Positions 20,452 through 30,466 of a stretch of 64,000 nt of DNA are shown piece by piece. The notes under the pieces are model-generated. The model was not told the origin of the DNA, did no database searches, and saw only the letters and a list, made by a program, of their open reading frames with translations. Where the stretch lies: positions 1 to 64,000 of the forward strand of contig NZ_JAPMLN010000004.1 of NCBI RefSeq assembly GCF_026410405.1, given 5' to 3'. The position numbers were made by a program, and so were the translations under genes. This DNA comes from Marinicella gelatinilytica. Its GTDB lineage: Bacteria > Pseudomonadota > Gammaproteobacteria > Xanthomonadales > Marinicellaceae. Numbering within the stretch: position 1 is the stretch's first letter; every line of letters begins with the position of its first letter.

Positions 20452-22869
20452 ATGCCTTTTTTGTTGCTTATTGTTACTTTTGTTTTCAGTTTTTCTGCCC
20501 TGGCGCAGGAAGCCCTGGATTACCAGAAACCACCGCAGGAAATACTTGAGTTGGTGGATATAGATCGGGCACCTTCGGTGCGTATTGATTCTGCTGCTGA
20601 CACTTTGTTGCTGTTATACCGTGATACCTATCAGTCGATTGATGAATTATCGGCACCTGAAATGCGTTTGGCGGGTTTACGGATTAATCCGGACACGAAT
20701 ATTTCCAGTCGTATTCGGTATTATAACAACATTAAAATTCAGGATATCCATTCTTCACAAACCCACGAATTATCCGGCTTGCCGCAAAATCCTAAATTGG
20801 CCTATGTCAGTTGGTCACCGGATGAGCAAAAGGTCGCGTTCACTCATACCACTGATAAAGGCGTGAGCTTATGGGTGGCGGATATTAAAACCCGGCAGGC
20901 GAAATCTTTAAGTCAACCCAATCTGAATGCCAATCTGGGTCAGCCCTATACCTGGCTGAAAAACAGCAACCAATTACTGATAAAAACCTTACCCGAAGAC
21001 CGCAAGGCACTAATCGATACAGATCAAGCTGTACCCACCGGACCAACGGTGAGCACCAGTGATGGTGCCAAAGCCCAGAATAGAACATATCAGGATTTGC
21101 TGAACAATCCACAGGATGAATTTAATTTTGAACAATTGGCTCTATCTGACTTGCAGTTAGTGAATTTAAACGGCAAGCAAAATCCCTGGGCGGACACCGC
21201 CATGTATCGTGATTTAACTGTTTCACCGGCTGGCGATTACGTCATGGTGACACAAATTCAACGGCCATTTTCTTATTTGGTGCCTTATTATCGATTCCCT
21301 GTGCAAACGGATATTCTGAAAAAATCCGGCCAACAGGTGAAAACCGTGAATCAAGTGCCCTTGATTGAAGATCTACCGAAGGGTTTTATGGCAGTTCGCA
21401 CCGGTAAACGTGAGATGCAATGGCGCAGCGATAAGCCGGCGACTTTGGTGTGGGTGGAGGCTTTGGACGGTGGTGACCCTGAAAATAAAGTAGACTTTCG
21501 AGACGAAGTGTTTCAGCTGGCTGAACCCTTTAAAGCAACGCCGGAATCAATGCTAAAAACAAAAGACCGTTTTTATCAGTTAACCTGGGGTGATGATCAG
21601 CGGGCACTGATTTTTGATTATTGGTGGAATACTCGACAAATCAACACCTCATTGTTTACTCCCAGCGATTTATCCAAAGCACCGCGCCTGATCGACAGCC
21701 GCAATTATCAGGATGTCTATGCCGATCCCGGTCGTTTTATGTTGGTTAAGAATAAATACGGTGAAGAGGTTTTGCGGATTCATGATGGTAAAGCCTATTT
21801 ATTGGGCGATGGCTTTAGTGATGCCGGTCAATTTCCTTTTTATGATGAATTTAATTTAAGCAGTTTTGATAAGAAACGGATTTATCAATCATCTTATAAA
21901 GATAAACTGGAAACCTTGGTTGATGTGATTAGCGATGATGGCCAACAATTATTGGTTCGTATTGAAGCACCGAATGAATTTCCCAATTATTATATCCGTG
22001 ATTTAAACCAGGATAAGTTAAGTGAAATCACTGACTTTGAGAATCCGTTTAAATCACTGACTAACATTCACAAAGAAGTGATTAAATACAAACGCGCGGA
22101 CGGTGTGGACTTATCGGCCACCTTATATTTACCGGCCGATTATGATTTTGATCAAAAACCGAAATTACCGATGATTCTGTGGGCCTATCCCACTGAGTTT
22201 AAAGACCAGGCCAGCGCCTCGCAAAATCGCCAAAACCCGAACGAATTCACCTATGCTTATTACGGTTCCATGATTTACTGGGTAACCCGTGGTTACGCGG
22301 TACTTGATGATGCGGGTTTTCCTATTGTTGGTGAAGGTGACGAAGAACCTAATGACAGCTTTATCCAACAATTAGTCGCCAATGGCGATGCGGCCGTCAA
22401 AGCGGTGGCTGATATGGGCTATATTGACGCTGAACGGGTGGCCGTGGCGGGTCATTCTTACGGTGCTTTTATGACCGCCAATCTACTCAGCCATTCGGAT
22501 ACCTTTGCTGCCGGCATTGCCCGCAGCGGTGCCTATAATCGCACGCTGACACCGTTTGGTTTTCAGGCTGAAGAACGTAATTACTGGGAAGCACCTGAGA
22601 TATATTACAACATGTCGCCGTTTATGCACGCCGATAAAATGAATGCGCCGTTACTACTTATTCATGGTGCCGCAGACAATAATTCCGGCACCTACCCGAT
22701 GCAGTCAGAACGTTACTTCAACGCCTTAAAAGGCCTCGGCGCCACCGCCCGTCTGGTGATGCTGCCAAAAGAAAGTCATGGCTACCGCGCCAAAGAATCC
22801 ATCCTGCACGTGCTGTGGGAACAAGATCAATGGCTGGAGAAGTATGTGAAGAATAAGACTACTGAGTAA
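20452..22869 (+). CDS. secreted S9-family prolyl oligopeptidase-like peptidase
   Basis: 805 residues. Signal peptide at 1-18 (cleavage after SALA). An N-terminal beta-propeller occupies about 40-570. The C-terminal alpha/beta hydrolase domain has nucleophile Ser669 in GHSYG, an Asp in HGAADNNSG, and the His in KESHGY. The arrangement matches acyl-aminoacyl/dipeptidyl peptidases of the S9 family found in Bacteroidota and Lysobacterales, and substrates are probably short peptides in the periplasm. A good rho-independent terminator follows at 22880. The RBS GGAG lies nine bases before the ATG. Confidence 0.9.
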   Translation: MPFLLLIVTFVFSFSALAQEALDYQKPPQEILELVDIDRAPSVRIDSAADTLLLLYRDTYQSIDELSAPEMRLAGLRINPDTNISSRIRYYNNIKIQDIHSSQTHELSGLPQNPKLAYVSWSPDEQKVAFTHTTDKGVSLWVADIKTRQAKSLSQPNLNANLGQPYTWLKNSNQLLIKTLPEDRKALIDTDQAVPTGPTVSTSDGAKAQNRTYQDLLNNPQDEFNFEQLALSDLQLVNLNGKQNPWADTAMYRDLTVSPAGDYVMVTQIQRPFSYLVPYYRFPVQTDILKKSGQQVKTVNQVPLIEDLPKGFMAVRTGKREMQWRSDKPATLVWVEALDGGDPENKVDFRDEVFQLAEPFKATPESMLKTKDRFYQLTWGDDQRALIFDYWWNTRQINTSLFTPSDLSKAPRLIDSRNYQDVYADPGRFMLVKNKYGEEVLRIHDGKAYLLGDGFSDAGQFPFYDEFNLSSFDKKRIYQSSYKDKLETLVDVISDDGQQLLVRIEAPNEFPNYYIRDLNQDKLSEITDFENPFKSLTNIHKEVIKYKRADGVDLSATLYLPADYDFDQKPKLPMILWAYPTEFKDQASASQNRQNPNEFTYAYYGSMIYWVTRGYAVLDDAGFPIVGEGDEEPNDSFIQQLVANGDAAVKAVADMGYIDAERVAVAGHSYGAFMTANLLSHSDTFAAGIARSGAYNRTLTPFGFQAEERNYWEAPEIYYNMSPFMHADKMNAPLLLIHGAADNNSGTYPMQSERYFNALKGLGATARLVMLPKESHGYRAKESILHVLWEQDQWLEKYVKNKTTE

Positions 22870-22879
22870 CAAAATAACA

Positions 22880-22913
22880 GGCGACCAGCTGTGTTACTAG
22901 GTCGCCTCTTTTA
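22880..22913 (+). terminator. rho-independent terminator after the S9 peptidase gene
   Basis: GGCGACC (22880-22886) pairs with GGTCGCC (22900-22906) around a 13-base loop, followed by TCTTTT. It is ten bases after the stop codon. Confidence 0.75.
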
Positions 22914-22930
22914 CTCGTTCCCACGCAGAG
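22914..22930. repeat. left half of a split palindromic repeat plus target duplication
   Basis: CTCGTTCCCACGCAGAG. The last five bases, CAGAG (22926-22930), recur directly after the insertion element at 24603-24607 and are read as its target-site duplication. Joined with the right half this gives a 13-bp stem with one mismatch and the loop AGA. Confidence 0.7.
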
Positions 22931-24602
22931 AGACTGTGAAATAACCGAAACCTGGTTGTCTATTTAACGTTATAAATATCTATTGTTTTTAAACATTAGT
23001 TTAAACTATCATCAAGTTTAGTTGTTTTTGGTATTTTATTGAATTTTGGTAGAGTAAATCTGCTTTGAGGGCTTAAGTAGCCCTAATCATGGCTCTGAAA
23101 CCGTTATTTCCTAAGATGTTCAGTACTCGTCTAAAATTATAAGCGAACATTATGAGGGCATTTTCGCCTGACACCTTCTCTTTGCCTCGAACCAGGAAAT
23201 GATCCCATCCAAGGGCTCTTTTTATGGTGCCAAATGGGTGCTCCACGATTGAGCCTCTTTTTTTGATTAGTTCCTTGGCGTTGGCTGTTTCCATTTTAAG
23301 TTTATGGGCATCAATGACTGCTTCATGTTCCCATCTGTAAAGTTGTTTGTAACTGGATTTTTTTGAAAGGCATTGGTCTTTTAATGGGCAGGTTTTGCAA
23401 ATCGCCGATGGTGATACATATTTAAAATATGTTTTTCCATTTTTAACTTGCTTGCTGTTGGTTCTTTTTATTATGACTTCATTAGGGCAGGTGTAGCAAT
23501 CTGATTCTTGATCATACTTATAGTGATCTCTGCTGAATTTTCCTTGTGATAGCTTCTGTCTGGTTCTGTTGGCCTCAGGCACGATAACATCAATATCTTC
23601 ATCCCTGCATTTTTTAATTTCTTTGGCGCTGTAATAGCCTGTATCAGCCACCACATTCATTGAACTGCTTTCCAATGTGGCTTTAGCTTGTCGCGACATT
23701 TTATGAAGTTGTTCATTGTCGTTCCCTTTTGATGATATGTCTGTTGCTATAATTAACTTTTGTTTATCATCGACGACTATCTGGGTGTTATAGGCCATGA
23801 GGTTATGGCCCGGCTTTTTCATTAATGAGGCATCGGGATCTGTGTAGTTATGTTGCTTTTTATTGAGTCGATTAAGGAGCTCAAGACCTGCGTTTATTTT
23901 TTCTTGCTTGGCTTTGAGCTTCTTTAAATCTTTGGGAATTTCCTTGCCAATATCTATGGGCTGACGTTCATTATCTGTGGCATCTAATGTGGCTAAATAC
24001 TGATCTATTTTCTCATCAACCTTGATCAAGTCCTTTTCAAGATTGTTCTTCATTAATAATTGGTTTTTAGAAGCGTTGGCTTTAAAAAAAGCACCATCGA
24101 CAGCTTTGATGCCATCGCCTATTAATTCGAGCTTTTTACACAATAGAACAAACTCTCTAAATACCGCTTTTAATGCTTTAGGATTGTCTTTTCTAAAATC
24201 AGCAATGGTGTGATAGCTTGGTACTAAATTTTGAGTCAACCACATCATTTCAACATTGCGTTTACACTCACGTTCCAACATTCGGCTGCTTCTAATTTTG
24301 TTTAAGTAACCGTAGATATAGATTTTTAGTAGTAGCTGCGGGCTATATGCTTTTTGGCCATCAGATCGGGGACTTTGCCGGGTATCTTTAAACCCTAACT
24401 TTTTAAGGTCTAATATGCTGACATAATCATCAATGGCTCTGACACTATTTTCCTCATCAATAAACTCATCAAGGCTTGGGGGGAATAAAAGATGTTGGCT
24501 TCGGTCAGTGCCAGCTTTATAAAAAGAGTCCATAAATATGGTAGGATTTAATGTAATATAATTATATCATTTTTAGTGCCTGGCTGAGTTATTTCACAAT
24601 CT
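22931..24602 (-). mobile_element. IS1182-family insertion sequence, apparently complete
   Basis: 1672 bp. Terminal inverted repeats are AGACTGTGAAATAAC at 22931-22945 and GTTATTTCACAATCT at 24588-24602, matching at 14 of 15 positions. A single intact DDE transposase gene fills the minus strand. It is flanked by CAGAG on both sides (5-bp target duplication). The element inserted exactly in the loop of a palindrome. IS1182-type elements are known to favour palindromic targets. Near-identical ends and an intact gene suggest recent movement. Confidence 0.85.
23073..24533 (-). CDS. IS1182-family DDE transposase
   Basis: 486 residues, full length. The N-terminal DUF772-like domain (about 15-125) carries the YSPQLLLKIYIYGYLNKIRSSRMLE block. 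The catalytic core has Asp146 in AVDGAFFKANAS, a second Asp in VVADTGYYSAKE, and the Glu in GSIVEHPFGTIKRALG. A Cys cluster in CKTCPLKDQC lies between them, typical of the family. No frameshift or internal stop is present. It reads toward the left end of the element. Confidence 0.93.
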   Translation of the reverse strand: MDSFYKAGTDRSQHLLFPPSLDEFIDEENSVRAIDDYVSILDLKKLGFKDTRQSPRSDGQKAYSPQLLLKIYIYGYLNKIRSSRMLERECKRNVEMMWLTQNLVPSYHTIADFRKDNPKALKAVFREFVLLCKKLELIGDGIKAVDGAFFKANASKNQLLMKNNLEKDLIKVDEKIDQYLATLDATDNERQPIDIGKEIPKDLKKLKAKQEKINAGLELLNRLNKKQHNYTDPDASLMKKPGHNLMAYNTQIVVDDKQKLIIATDISSKGNDNEQLHKMSRQAKATLESSSMNVVADTGYYSAKEIKKCRDEDIDVIVPEANRTRQKLSQGKFSRDHYKYDQESDCYTCPNEVIIKRTNSKQVKNGKTYFKYVSPSAICKTCPLKDQCLSKKSSYKQLYRWEHEAVIDAHKLKMETANAKELIKKRGSIVEHPFGTIKRALGWDHFLVRGKEKVSGENALIMFAYNFRRVLNILGNNGFRAMIRAT

Positions 24603-24619
24603 CAGAGCGTGAGAACGAG
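24603..24619. repeat. right half of the split palindromic repeat plus target duplication
   Basis: CAGAG (24603-24607) then CGTGAGAACGAG. Together with 22914-22930 it rebuilds the hairpin CTCGTTCCCACGC-AGA-GCGTGAGAACGAG that existed before the insertion. It lies 15 bases past the stop of the convergent S8 peptidase gene. Confidence 0.7.
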
Positions 24620-24634
24620 GTTATAGAATCAGGT

Positions 24635-26938
24635 TTATTCAAACCCATCTTTAAAAATAAGATCGCTTAACTCAAAACCATTTTCAAAAATTAAATCAGC
24701 CAAGATTTGGCAGTTGTCGCAGACTAAAGCGAAATCCTGGCGGTTGGTGCTTGGGTTATGGGGATTAAGGGCGTCGCCCATGATATTGGCCGCCATGACT
24801 TGTATTGTAAACCGATTTCCTTGGTGTTGTGCTGGATTTAAAAACACGGCTTCCATATTATTTTTTTCATCAGGACTGCCACCGGTGGTTGAAAAACCGT
24901 TACCGGCGAATTGATTACCGAGGTAGGTATTGTTATTGTTTTTCACCATTAAATCCAAATCATTAACCCAAGCCGGAGTGGAGGTTCCTGAAGGAAAACC
25001 TGGCGCATCAGTCCAGACCAGCATGACTTTAACCGGTTCATTGGGGTTTTCAGCCACCAAAGGAACTGACCATTGCTCACCACTGGTAGAAAACATCACT
25101 TGTTGATCTTTTAGCCAGACGGCATTCGCGGGATTAATAATGGTATCTAAATTAAGTCGGCCCCAGCCTTGCTTTCGGTTTGGGGCGTGGCTCATTACAT
25201 GACCATCAGCGTCATTATAGCCGTTCAAGTCATCGGCTTTAACCGTGAACAGTGCTTTGATCAAAGCGGAACTGGGATCGACACCGTGGTTGTTTTTGTA
25301 CTGCTGCCAATACAAAGCCACTGCACCGGAAACCACCGGTGAGGCCATGGAGGTCCCACAATTCATGCCATAGCCAGTGCTGGTTAATGGCGCATCAGTA
25401 TAACAACCCGGTGCCACAATATGCGGTACCAAACGACCGTCACAAGCCGGACCATGGCCGCTGTTTGAAGACACATCAAAAAGTGCATTTTGCTGGCTTC
25501 CGTTGCTTCTTTGTAGCTTGGTTGAACCCACTGCAAATAAATTTTTGGCTTCATCGGGTGCGCCAAGAGATGATGGCGCGCAACTACCGCCTGAATCACC
25601 ATTGCCGTTCATAATCGACCATACCGGCATCACCGGCTGATTGCCCGGAATATCGGGATTGGCATCACGGGCAATCATATCCAACTCCATGGTAGGAATA
25701 TCGTAACCTTGTGGCGTGCCACTCGGACCCCAGGAATTATTGGCCAGTAAAACACCACTGGTTTGTGAATCTTTAAAAATAGACAACATACCGCCGGCCA
25801 CCATGCCACCGGGACCTGAACCCATTAAAGGGGCATATAACTGTTCAACAATATGAACACCCGGCGCCACACCCAGACCACGGTTAAAACCACCTAACAT
25901 TGAATTATTAACACCGGTGCCACCAATCGCACCTGCCACATGAGTACCATGCGTATCGGTGCTGTTGCCACAGCTCGGACCCGAACCTGAACAAGCCGCA
26001 AACTGACCGACCAAATCGGGATGATTATTTTGAATACCACCATCAACCACACCAACCGTCACACCATTGCCATTGACACCGGCAGCCGTTAGCCAACTCT
26101 GATAACCCGGCGCCACGGTTAAATTATTATTAAAAGCACCCACGACCGATTGCTGGCTCATTTCACCCCGTGGCCCGCCGTCGGTGGCGACTTTTTGAAT
26201 GGTTAGTAAACCAGGGATGGCGGCGGCGGCTTGGTATTGTGAGCCGGATAGACTGAAATTTATCGCCGATAAATTTTTGTCAATGGTAACTGTTGAGTCG
26301 ATTATGGCACCTAATTGAATCAACGTGTTTTGACTGTCCTGTAATTGATCAGTAACAACCAGAGCCATGGTCGGCAAAATCGCAGAATCCAAATTTCGAT
26401 TAACTGTAGCCACCCTAAAAGCACTGTACATATAACTGACCGATCTCAATGCCGGCAGTTGACTTAGGCTGTTTCGCTGTTCGGGATTCGCTAAAACAAT
26501 CCAAGAAAAAGGTGCCAAGGGCTTAATAAGCTGGACATTCTCAGCCTGCAAGGCTGTTAACCATTCCGCTTTGATGGGACCTTTGAACTGCACGATATAA
26601 AGTTGAGTTGAACCACTGCTGCGTCCCAGAGACAAATCTTGGAACCATATATTATTGGGTAATTGCGCATCATTTAAGTCTATTCTTTGGTTATCAATAT
26701 TGACGTGAAAGGGTTGCGCGATTACGTGAACCGAGGCATCAGAAATGGATGAATTTTGTGGTAATTGATTTTCCGACAACCATAAAAAATGGTCATATTC
26801 AATGGCGACACCTGACATTTGCCGCCTTAATTCCTGACTTGGATTGTCGATTCTTAGCCAGTTATCTTGTTCTTTAGCTGTTGCCGTCAACGAAAAACAG
26901 CAAAACACAAGCATAAGCGATGACCACATTTTTTTCAT
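24635..26938 (-). CDS. secreted subtilisin-like serine protease (S8) with tandem C-terminal tags
   Basis: 767 residues. Signal peptide 1-21 (cleavage after TATA). An inhibitor-like N-terminal region (about 25-280) precedes the S8 catalytic domain with Asp299 (GVVDGG), His330 (THGTHVAG) and Ser530 (GTSMASP). A beta-rich P-domain-like region (about 615-740, VMLVWTDAPG) follows. The very end carries two copies of a nine-residue tag, DLIFENGFE (748-756) and DLIFKDGFE (759-767). Similar tails end the two beta-helix proteins in this window. Convergent with the S9 peptidase across the IS element. Both are extracytoplasmic peptidases. Confidence 0.92.
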   Translation of the reverse strand: MKKMWSSLMLVFCCFSLTATAKEQDNWLRIDNPSQELRRQMSGVAIEYDHFLWLSENQLPQNSSISDASVHVIAQPFHVNIDNQRIDLNDAQLPNNIWFQDLSLGRSSGSTQLYIVQFKGPIKAEWLTALQAENVQLIKPLAPFSWIVLANPEQRNSLSQLPALRSVSYMYSAFRVATVNRNLDSAILPTMALVVTDQLQDSQNTLIQLGAIIDSTVTIDKNLSAINFSLSGSQYQAAAAIPGLLTIQKVATDGGPRGEMSQQSVVGAFNNNLTVAPGYQSWLTAAGVNGNGVTVGVVDGGIQNNHPDLVGQFAACSGSGPSCGNSTDTHGTHVAGAIGGTGVNNSMLGGFNRGLGVAPGVHIVEQLYAPLMGSGPGGMVAGGMLSIFKDSQTSGVLLANNSWGPSGTPQGYDIPTMELDMIARDANPDIPGNQPVMPVWSIMNGNGDSGGSCAPSSLGAPDEAKNLFAVGSTKLQRSNGSQQNALFDVSSNSGHGPACDGRLVPHIVAPGCYTDAPLTSTGYGMNCGTSMASPVVSGAVALYWQQYKNNHGVDPSSALIKALFTVKADDLNGYNDADGHVMSHAPNRKQGWGRLNLDTIINPANAVWLKDQQVMFSTSGEQWSVPLVAENPNEPVKVMLVWTDAPGFPSGTSTPAWVNDLDLMVKNNNNTYLGNQFAGNGFSTTGGSPDEKNNMEAVFLNPAQHQGNRFTIQVMAANIMGDALNPHNPSTNRQDFALVCDNCQILADLIFENGFELSDLIFKDGFE

Positions 26939-26998
26939 TAAAACAATAACTCATAAATAATAGACTTAATATTGCCTGTTTAAAAATTCAAATACAAG

Positions 26999-27027
26999 TT
27001 GTATTTATACGATAACGACCCAATAAT
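26999..27027 (+). promoter_or_regulatory. probable rnpB promoter
   Basis: TTGTAT (26999-27004) and AATAAT (27022-27027) separated by 17 bases, placing the transcription start next to the first base pair of the RNase P RNA P1 helix at about 27035. Confidence 0.55.
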
Positions 27028-27034
27028 AGCCCAT

Positions 27035-27420
<386 letters not shown>

Positions 27421-27452
27421 TTTTTTAGCGCTTAAAAAAAACAACAAACCAC

Positions 27453-29507
27453 ATGAATGAACACGCCACTCAAGCAAGTGAAGATTTCTGGTTAGATGAC
27501 AATCACTGCTCAAAGGACCACAAAAGCAAAACCTTGCATCTACTTGACGCGTTAAAAGCCGATCAAGACATTAAAGAAATTTTTGTGTGTTTTCATCAAA
27601 TCAGAAACTATCCCGATAGTCGCACCGAAGTCATCACTGACTTGACCGACGCACAGCGGGAAACATTGGATGATTTATTGAAAATTCATCAGGCCGATTG
27701 GTTACGCAATCCGAAATCCAGTAATGCCGAAGGTTTACGCCGCTTATTATTTGCCATGTTGAATGATGTGCGTTTAGTACTCATTTTACTGGCCGAACAA
27801 TTAGTTTTAATGCGCGCTGCACTGAATTTCTCCGACGATATTCAAAAACAGCTGGCAACATCAACCATGACTTACCATGCTGCCTTAGCCAATCGCTTAG
27901 GTGTCTGGCAAATCAAATGGGAGTTAGAAGACTTATCGTTTCGTTTTTTAGACACCAAAACTTATCGCATGATTGCCAAAAAACTGGCAGAAAAGCGTGA
28001 TGATCGAGAACAATTTATTAGCCGCTGTTCAACAGAATTACAACAGGTCCTCAAGGACAATAACATCGCCGCTGATATCGCCGGCCGGCCCAAGCATATT
28101 TACAGCATCTTCAAAAAGATGCAGCAAAAAAACCTACAATTTGAAGGTTTATACGATATCCGCGCCATTCGCGTATTGGTTGATACCGTGGCTGACTGTT
28201 ACGCTGCTTTGGGTTTGGTGCATGCCATGTGGCCGCATGTTCCGAAAGAATTTGATGATTACATTGCCCAACCGAAAGGTAACATGTACCAATCTTTACA
28301 TACAGTGGTGATGGTATCCGGTAAAACCTTAGAAGTCCAAATTCGTACCCACCAAATGCACGAACATGCGGAACTCGGGGTGGCCGCTCATTGGCGCTAT
28401 AAGGACGGCAGCCGCGAAGACAGTGGATTTGACAAAAAAGTCAACTGGATGCGTGAATTACTCAATGAAAACACCCATAGTGATGACTTATTAGGGGCTT
28501 TTCAATCAGACACCCAAGAAGAACGTGTCTATGTATTTACACCTCAAGGTGATGTTATTGACCTGCCCCAAGGCAGCACTGCGGTGGATTTTGCCTATCA
28601 AGTACACACTGAAGTGGGGCATCGCTGTCAGGGCGCTAAAATTAATGGCGCCATTATTCCTCTGACCCGTCCTTTAAAAACCGGTGAACAAATTGAAATT
28701 CTCACCGCGAAAGAACCTAAACCATCCAAAGATTGGCTTTACGAGCAATCAGGCTACCTACAAAGCGCCCGAGCCCGAGCAAAGGTCAGACAATGGTTTC
28801 GAGAAAATAACTTTGATAAAAATTTAACCGTTGGCAAAGACATGTTGGAGCGGGAGCTCAATAAATATGCGTTACAACATGCAGACATTAATAATTTACT
28901 CAGTTCTTTTAACTTACAGAGTTTAGATAAGTTATATACCATGATTGCCACGGGTGATATCACGGTATCACAAGTGCTGCGTCGTGCTGATCAACAACTT
29001 AATCCAAAGAAAAAACCTCAAAAAGCAGCCAGCAAAAGTATTTCCAAAAAAGCCAGTCCAAACGACCTGGTGGTGGAAGGTGTTGCTGATTTAAAAACCA
29101 CTTTTGCCAGCTGTTGTAAACCCATGCCCGGTGATTCGGTGGGTGGATTTATTACCCGAACCCGAGGCATCAGTGTCCATCGCCGCGGTTGCGATAACTT
29201 TATTCATATGATTTCAGAGGAGCCCAACCGCTTAATCAATGTTCGCTGGCGAGACAGTGCCACTGATCACAGCACCAGCGTCCTTAATATTATTGTCGAA
29301 GACCGTAAAAATGTTATTAAAGACATGAGTCACTTATTGGCACAATTGGACAGTGATATTGTTGCGCTTAACACAGACAACAGCACACACAGCGATGCCA
29401 TTACCATCGAAATCGCCATTCAAACCAAAGATTTTGACCACCTCAACCGCGTTATTAATCGTTTATCAACACTACAATCGGTGAAAGACATTAGACGGAA
29501 GTTCTAA
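27453..29507 (+). CDS. relA: (p)ppGpp synthetase RelA
   Basis: Ribosome-associated alarmone synthetase of the stringent response. 684 residues. The N-terminal hydrolase-like domain (about 25-190) lacks the HD metal site, so it should not degrade ppGpp. The synthetase domain has the RelA-type acidic EFDD motif at 266-269 and MYQSLHT. A TGS domain (VYVFTPQGDVIDLPQGS) starts near 365, a zinc-finger region has CCKPMPGD and HRRGCDN, and the ACT domain ends the protein. All are signs of monofunctional RelA rather than SpoT. No promoter fits well in the 30 bases after rnpB, so transcription may start inside or read through rnpB. Confidence 0.95.
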   Translation: MNEHATQASEDFWLDDNHCSKDHKSKTLHLLDALKADQDIKEIFVCFHQIRNYPDSRTEVITDLTDAQRETLDDLLKIHQADWLRNPKSSNAEGLRRLLFAMLNDVRLVLILLAEQLVLMRAALNFSDDIQKQLATSTMTYHAALANRLGVWQIKWELEDLSFRFLDTKTYRMIAKKLAEKRDDREQFISRCSTELQQVLKDNNIAADIAGRPKHIYSIFKKMQQKNLQFEGLYDIRAIRVLVDTVADCYAALGLVHAMWPHVPKEFDDYIAQPKGNMYQSLHTVVMVSGKTLEVQIRTHQMHEHAELGVAAHWRYKDGSREDSGFDKKVNWMRELLNENTHSDDLLGAFQSDTQEERVYVFTPQGDVIDLPQGSTAVDFAYQVHTEVGHRCQGAKINGAIIPLTRPLKTGEQIEILTAKEPKPSKDWLYEQSGYLQSARARAKVRQWFRENNFDKNLTVGKDMLERELNKYALQHADINNLLSSFNLQSLDKLYTMIATGDITVSQVLRRADQQLNPKKKPQKAASKSISKKASPNDLVVEGVADLKTTFASCCKPMPGDSVGGFITRTRGISVHRRGCDNFIHMISEEPNRLINVRWRDSATDHSTSVLNIIVEDRKNVIKDMSHLLAQLDSDIVALNTDNSTHSDAITIEIAIQTKDFDHLNRVINRLSTLQSVKDIRRKF

Positions 29508-29524
29508 GTCGGTATATTTTAAGC

Positions 29525-29557
29525 AAAAAAAACCGGTCACTGGGACCGGTTTTTTTC
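29525..29557. terminator. bidirectional rho-independent terminator between relA and dsbA-like gene
   Basis: AACCGGTC (29531-29538) and GACCGGTT (29544-29551) form an 8-bp stem with a 5-base loop, flanked by A tract on the left and T tract on the right, so it can act on both strands for the convergent genes. Confidence 0.9.
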
Positions 29558-29569
29558 GCTTAGTTATTA

Positions 29570-30415
29570 TTACTCAGCTTCTTGTAGCGCCAGCGCTTCA
29601 GTGACTTTTATGATGTCATCACGTGAACGCATTTGTTGAGAGTTGGGGGTATATTTGCCGTTTACCACCAATGTTGGCGTTGATGTAATATTCATGGCCT
29701 GCATCATTTGCATGCCTTTACGAATCTGACCATCCACCATAAATGATTTTGCAGTGGATAGGAATTTATCCTTATCCACATTAAAAGAAGCCGCCGCCCA
29801 ATCAGCCACATCTTCTATGTTGCGAAACTGTTTTTTATGTTGATGAATGGCTGCAAAAAACGGCCCATGCGCTTGATCCAGCATATTCATGGCTTCAAAT
29901 GTGTAAAAGGCCTGTGCATGCGGACGCCATTGTGGGTAAAAAACCACCGGCACACGTTGTACCTTAATATTTTCGGGTAAATCACTTTCCAGGCGTTTCA
30001 TATAAGGCTGGAAGCTATTACAGTGGGTGCACATGTAACTAAAAAACTCATACACAACCACATCATCACGACCGGTATCCCAGGCAGGTGTTATTACATT
30101 ATAGTGAATGCCTGCTTGGTAGTCTGTGTTCGCGCTCGGTGCTGATTCTTGAGCCTCATCGTGACTGTGGTCATGACCATCTGTTAACTCATCAGAAACT
30201 TGCTCAGCAACTTCTTTGGCTTGTTCCTTGGCTTTTTCGCTTTGTTCAGCAACAACTTCTTCCACTTCTTTCTTAATTTTGTCTTGTGTTTCTTGCTTAA
30301 CGGCTTCAGTGGTTTGCTTAGCTTGTTGCTCAACTGCCGCCTCCGAATCGGAATCATTGGCTTGAGAGCAACCCCAAATCATGGTTACCGCCAAAAGTAA
30401 AATCAGTTTTTTCAT
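29570..30415 (-). CDS. dsbA: DsbA-like thiol:disulfide oxidoreductase with lipoprotein anchor and helical stalk
   Basis: 281 residues, about 70 longer than ordinary DsbA. Residues 1-16 form a lipoprotein signal (IWGC, Cys16). Residues 20-78 are almost only Glu, Lys, Gln, Ala and Val, a long charged helix or stalk. A His-rich HDHSHDE patch lies at 81-87. The thioredoxin-fold DsbA domain begins near 98, with active-site CTHC at 129-132 in FFSYMCTHCNSF and a cis-proline loop TSTPTLVV near 255. It should introduce disulfides in the periplasm. Downstream of cytochrome c4 by 51 bases, a pairing seen in many gammaproteobacteria. Confidence 0.9.
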   Translation of the reverse strand: MKKLILLLAVTMIWGCSQANDSDSEAAVEQQAKQTTEAVKQETQDKIKKEVEEVVAEQSEKAKEQAKEVAEQVSDELTDGHDHSHDEAQESAPSANTDYQAGIHYNVITPAWDTGRDDVVVYEFFSYMCTHCNSFQPYMKRLESDLPENIKVQRVPVVFYPQWRPHAQAFYTFEAMNMLDQAHGPFFAAIHQHKKQFRNIEDVADWAAASFNVDKDKFLSTAKSFMVDGQIRKGMQMMQAMNITSTPTLVVNGKYTPNSQQMRSRDDIIKVTEALALQEAE

Positions 30416-30466
30416 GTGTAATCCTCGTTTATTGATTTAATTATGACCGGATGTCCGGGGCAAAGT

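Noticed and set aside
23471..23656. Second small ORF within the transposase region
   Set aside because: It is an out-of-frame shadow of the intact DDE transposase, and there is no sign of programmed frameshifting.
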